A stretch of 64,000 nt of DNA from Candidatus Omnitrophota bacterium (GTDB lineage Bacteria; Omnitrophota; Omnitrophia; Omnitrophales; Aquincolibacteriaceae), in assembly GCA_903820505.1 (NCBI GenBank), contig CAIJHQ010000065.1, positions 1-64,000 on the forward strand, given 5' to 3'. Under the pieces are notes generated by a model that did no database searches, was not told the origin of the DNA, and saw only the letters and a program-made list of their open reading frames with translations. Below, piece after piece: positions 62,168 through 64,000 of the stretch (position 1 is the stretch's first letter; the number at the start of each line of letters is the position of its first letter). The position numbers and the translations under genes are program-made.

Positions 62168-62252
62168 AGGACTGCCTTGCCCTTATCAGAAATTTTAAAG
62201 TGGGCAAGACTGTCCTGATCACATTAATCTTTAAATCAAGAAGGATCAGGAC
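62168..62252. repeat. Two adjoining hairpin repeats
   Basis: First, CAGGACTGCCTTGCCC pairs with GGGCAAGACTGTCCTG (~62168-62217). Second, the 41-nt element copy 2 at 62212-62252 (GTCCTGATC...GATCAGGAC). The second matches the copy at 50409-50449 in length and ends. Confidence 0.7.
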
Positions 62253-62268
62253 TGCCTCTGCCCGATGA

Positions 62269-62628
62269 TTAATTTTTACTGTCGGCCGGCAGATGCTGCC
62301 AGGCGAATTCGGGAGAAAGGACCGGCTTGTAGTTCGCCGGACAAGGTAGCGGAAAGGTCACTAATTCATAAACCCCTACCAACGCCCGCCCCATCATGAA
62401 AGCCGCTCCGCGAGCGGTACCTGTGATCCAGCTTGGAGGGAACGTGTCGTTCTTCTTCTCTTTGGCGAGTTCATTGGAGATCTCAAGCGGAGAGAGAGCG
62501 ATGTTGAGAAATCCGCGCTGGAGCTTCCGCTGGGGTGTTCCTTCGTTCTCGATCTCGGCCGCCGAAAGTGACGTCGAGCAGACCAAGAGAATAAATAATA
62601 CGCCGAGGAGTTTAAAAAGGGTCTTCAT
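62269..62628 (-). CDS. Exosortase-associated small envelope protein (TIGR04073-like)
   Basis: 119 residues from the ATG at 62628; a longer start at 62667 is open. Signal peptide ending CSTSLSAAE. The mature part has the family pattern: RKLQRGFLNIALSPLEISNE, GTARGAAFMMGRALVGVYELVTFPLPCP and KPVLSPEFAW. Family members are found in genomes with exosortase/PEP-CTERM systems. No exosortase is in this window. Probably periplasmic or outer-membrane associated; function unknown. Confidence 0.8.
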   Translation of the reverse strand: MKTLFKLLGVLFILLVCSTSLSAAEIENEGTPQRKLQRGFLNIALSPLEISNELAKEKKNDTFPPSWITGTARGAAFMMGRALVGVYELVTFPLPCPANYKPVLSPEFAWQHLPADSKN

Positions 62629-62735
62629 GACGGGATGTAATTTATCATCATGCGGGGAGACAGGCAAATTCTTTCTTTGGAAGGATCAAGACCCGGACAA
62701 ATGCCCCTTCGCGGTAGACGTGGGAAATCCATCCT

Positions 62736-62862
62736 GGCTCCCTTATTTATTTCAACAAAGAAACACGGCCCTGCCCCAACCTTTCGATAGCTTAAGGGTT
62801 GGTTGGGACCGGACCGGCTCCCATATTTATTTCTAAAAAAAGAAACCCGGCCCCGCCCCGAC
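62736..62862. repeat. Two ~46-bp direct repeats with flanking hairpins
   Basis: Copies at 62736-62780 and 62816-62862 share GGCTCCCWTATTTATTTC...AAAGAAAC-CGGCCC-GCCCC. Between them CCAACC pairs with GGTTGG. Further hairpins (CCCGAC...GTCGGG and GCCCT...AGGGC) follow up to ~62940. The whole 62629-62999 spacer lacks a recognisable gene. Confidence 0.65.
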
Positions 62863-62999
62863 TTTATTAAACATCAATGGCTGTCGGGACTGCCCTAACC
62901 TCATTATTAATTCTTTCTTTAATGAGAGTCAGGGCCGAGAAGGGGTGCTTCTCATCATCACCAGGGGAGGCGACTGGGGCCGGGCTCTTGAACCGTCTT

Positions 63000-64000
63000 C
63001 TAACCGAACAAATAGATCAACTGCCCTCCGAGCGTATTTTGCTGATGATCTCCGCCGAACACATTACCGTCACCGGCATGGGCATAGTCGATCCGGTACT
63101 CCGCCCGGGCGATCATGTTCCCGTAAAGTTTGTACTCGAGCGTCAATGTGTTCGCAAGGTCTGTAGCGGCGCCGGCGGTCCCGGCGCCCGTCCAATTACG
63201 GTAACGGCAGCTGTCATCGAACAGCTCGAAGCGGTAGGCCATGGCCAGTTTGTCCGTGAATTTATATCTGGCATAGGCCGCGTAATCGAACCATTGGGCG
63301 GTATGGAACGTATCGTCCTGGGCCGTATCCACGCGCGGCTGGTTTCCCATGTCGAATTCGCCGGCAAACGAAAGTTTCGTCGTGGCGTCCCAGCCAAGCA
63401 CGTTGGTGACAAGAAAACGCTTGCCGCCGCTCGCAGCATTGTTCTCAGGCCCGAAATAGGTCGCCGTGGTCCATTTGACGTCTTTCAGCGGGCTGAAGCT
63501 AAAAGCGTTCTCGAATGTCTTATACGAATTATTATCGATGTCCACGTCCCAACCGTTGTTGATGCCGTTGTAAACGGTCACATAGCCGTCAAAAAGCGCG
63601 TAGGTCGCCCGCACTCCCGTATGTGTGAACGGAATGGCGTAACCGAACGAAACGGAACGGCTGACGTTCCAGTTGGACGGTCCCTCGATCACTTCATTCC
63701 CGGCCAAAGTGACCATGCGCCCGGCCCTGATCTCAACGGTATGCGGCAGAATCTTGCTGTCCGACCAAAAACCTAAGGGAGCGACCCATTGAACGTAAGC
63801 CTGTTCAAAAGCGAACGCGTTCGTCGAAGAGATTGTATTGTCTCTCGTTAAATTGTTGAAATAGTACGGCACATCGCTTCCCATCATCATGTCGATACGG
63901 AATCCGGCGCCGCCCTCCGGATTCGCGGTTTTTTCGAACCAGATCTTGGCCGCGTTCATGGAGAACGTATCGCTGGCCTTGTCGGTAAGCGAACGGCCCG
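63000..64000 (-). CDS. Outer-membrane beta-barrel porin, 5' end cut by window edge
   Basis: 333 codons are visible and the gene continues beyond 64000; an ATG at 63959 is internal, since coding-like sequence (GRSLTDKASDTFSMNAAK) precedes it in frame. Alternating amphipathic strands rich in Tyr/Trp/Phe and Asn, e.g. YKTFENAFSFSPLKDVKWTT and TLTLEYKLYGNMIARAEYRID, end in QLIYLFG. This resembles the BBP2/OmpL-like putative porin family. It should form a trimeric or monomeric channel in the outer membrane. Signal peptide lies outside the window. Confidence 0.85.
   Translation of the reverse strand, partial: GRSLTDKASDTFSMNAAKIWFEKTANPEGGAGFRIDMMMGSDVPYYFNNLTRDNTISSTNAFAFEQAYVQWVAPLGFWSDSKILPHTVEIRAGRMVTLAGNEVIEGPSNWNVSRSVSFGYAIPFTHTGVRATYALFDGYVTVYNGINNGWDVDIDNNSYKTFENAFSFSPLKDVKWTTATYFGPENNAASGGKRFLVTNVLGWDATTKLSFAGEFDMGNQPRVDTAQDDTFHTAQWFDYAAYARYKFTDKLAMAYRFELFDDSCRYRNWTGAGTAGAATDLANTLTLEYKLYGNMIARAEYRIDYAHAGDGNVFGGDHQQNTLGGQLIYLFG

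Noticed and set aside
62877-63776. 299-codon plus-strand open frame
   Set aside because: Antisense of the porin; no motifs or start signal.

Overview
The window looks like a chromosome piece from an uncultured Gram-negative bacterium, most likely Omnitrophota (candidate phylum OP3) or a close PVC-superphylum relative. The lipid A gene lpxB, two RND transporters with a TolC-type partner, a secretin and a beta-barrel porin show an outer membrane. The run uppS-cdsA-dxr-rseP-proS, an exosortase-associated small protein (TIGR04073-like) and many short palindromic repeats fit that placement. The phylum call is inference, because no rRNA gene is present. Nearly all genes lie on the minus strand; only the sugar oxidoreductase/lpxB pair is on plus.

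Layout from left to right. (1) 1-7651: an apparent minus-strand operon with a cyanobacterial-type acyl-ACP reductase homologue carrying an N-terminal SRPBCC domain, a short-chain dehydrogenase fused to an HxxxDG acyltransferase-like domain, and two membrane histidine kinases. I read it as a lipid-modifying module (long-chain aldehyde, alcohol or ester) with attached sensors. (2) 7928-8536: a monocistronic secreted beta-sandwich protein with a clear promoter and terminator. (3) 8806-20044: an XRE-cupin regulator, TolC-like protein, membrane fusion protein, two different RND pumps and a HAMP-containing membrane protein. (4) 20124-22424: a secreted GH144-like glucanase with a CBM9-like domain and a four-helix-bundle protein. 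(5) 22467-34763: a type IV pilus/type II secretion-like operon (coiled-coil protein, PilM-PilN fusion, PilO, PilP, secretin, PilB ATPase, PilC, five prepilins, response regulator). (6) 34959-49887: housekeeping genes leuD, leuC, dinB, proS, rseP, dxr, cdsA, uppS, purA, serA, a class V aminotransferase, clpP and tig, with repeated ATGA start/stop overlaps. (7) 49960-51069: tRNA-Gly, tRNA-Leu and tRNA-Lys with broken tRNA copies, palindromic insertions and a small GIY-YIG nuclease gene. (8) 51080-56111: a second pilin cluster (PilV-, PilW- and PilX-like, the last a 1047-residue possible tip protein) and an M48-like lipoprotein with a degenerate metal site. (9) 56312-57599: tRNA-Arg with flanking fragments, and a ROK kinase. 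(10) 57825-61870: an MsbA-like ABC transporter diverging from a Gfo/Idh/MocA oxidoreductase and lpxB. (11) 61871-64000: repeat-rich spacers, the TIGR04073-like protein and the 3' part of a porin gene.

The most unusual region is the set of tRNA loci. At tRNA-Leu an intact gene lies inside a second copy split in the D-arm, and the two halves add up exactly to one full tRNA with a 3-nt overlap. At tRNA-Lys a GIY-YIG ORF starts immediately after a 32-nt 5' tRNA fragment and stops inside the anticodon loop of the intact downstream tRNA. tRNA-Arg again has 5' and 3' fragments on either side. All three sets of fragments contain or adjoin a 20-nt palindrome (CCTGCCTRCCGGCAGGCAGG) or a longer derivative of it. 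This suggests a small mobile system that targets tRNA genes and leaves a working copy behind. The second candidate for novelty is the acyl-ACP reductase/acyltransferase module at the left end.
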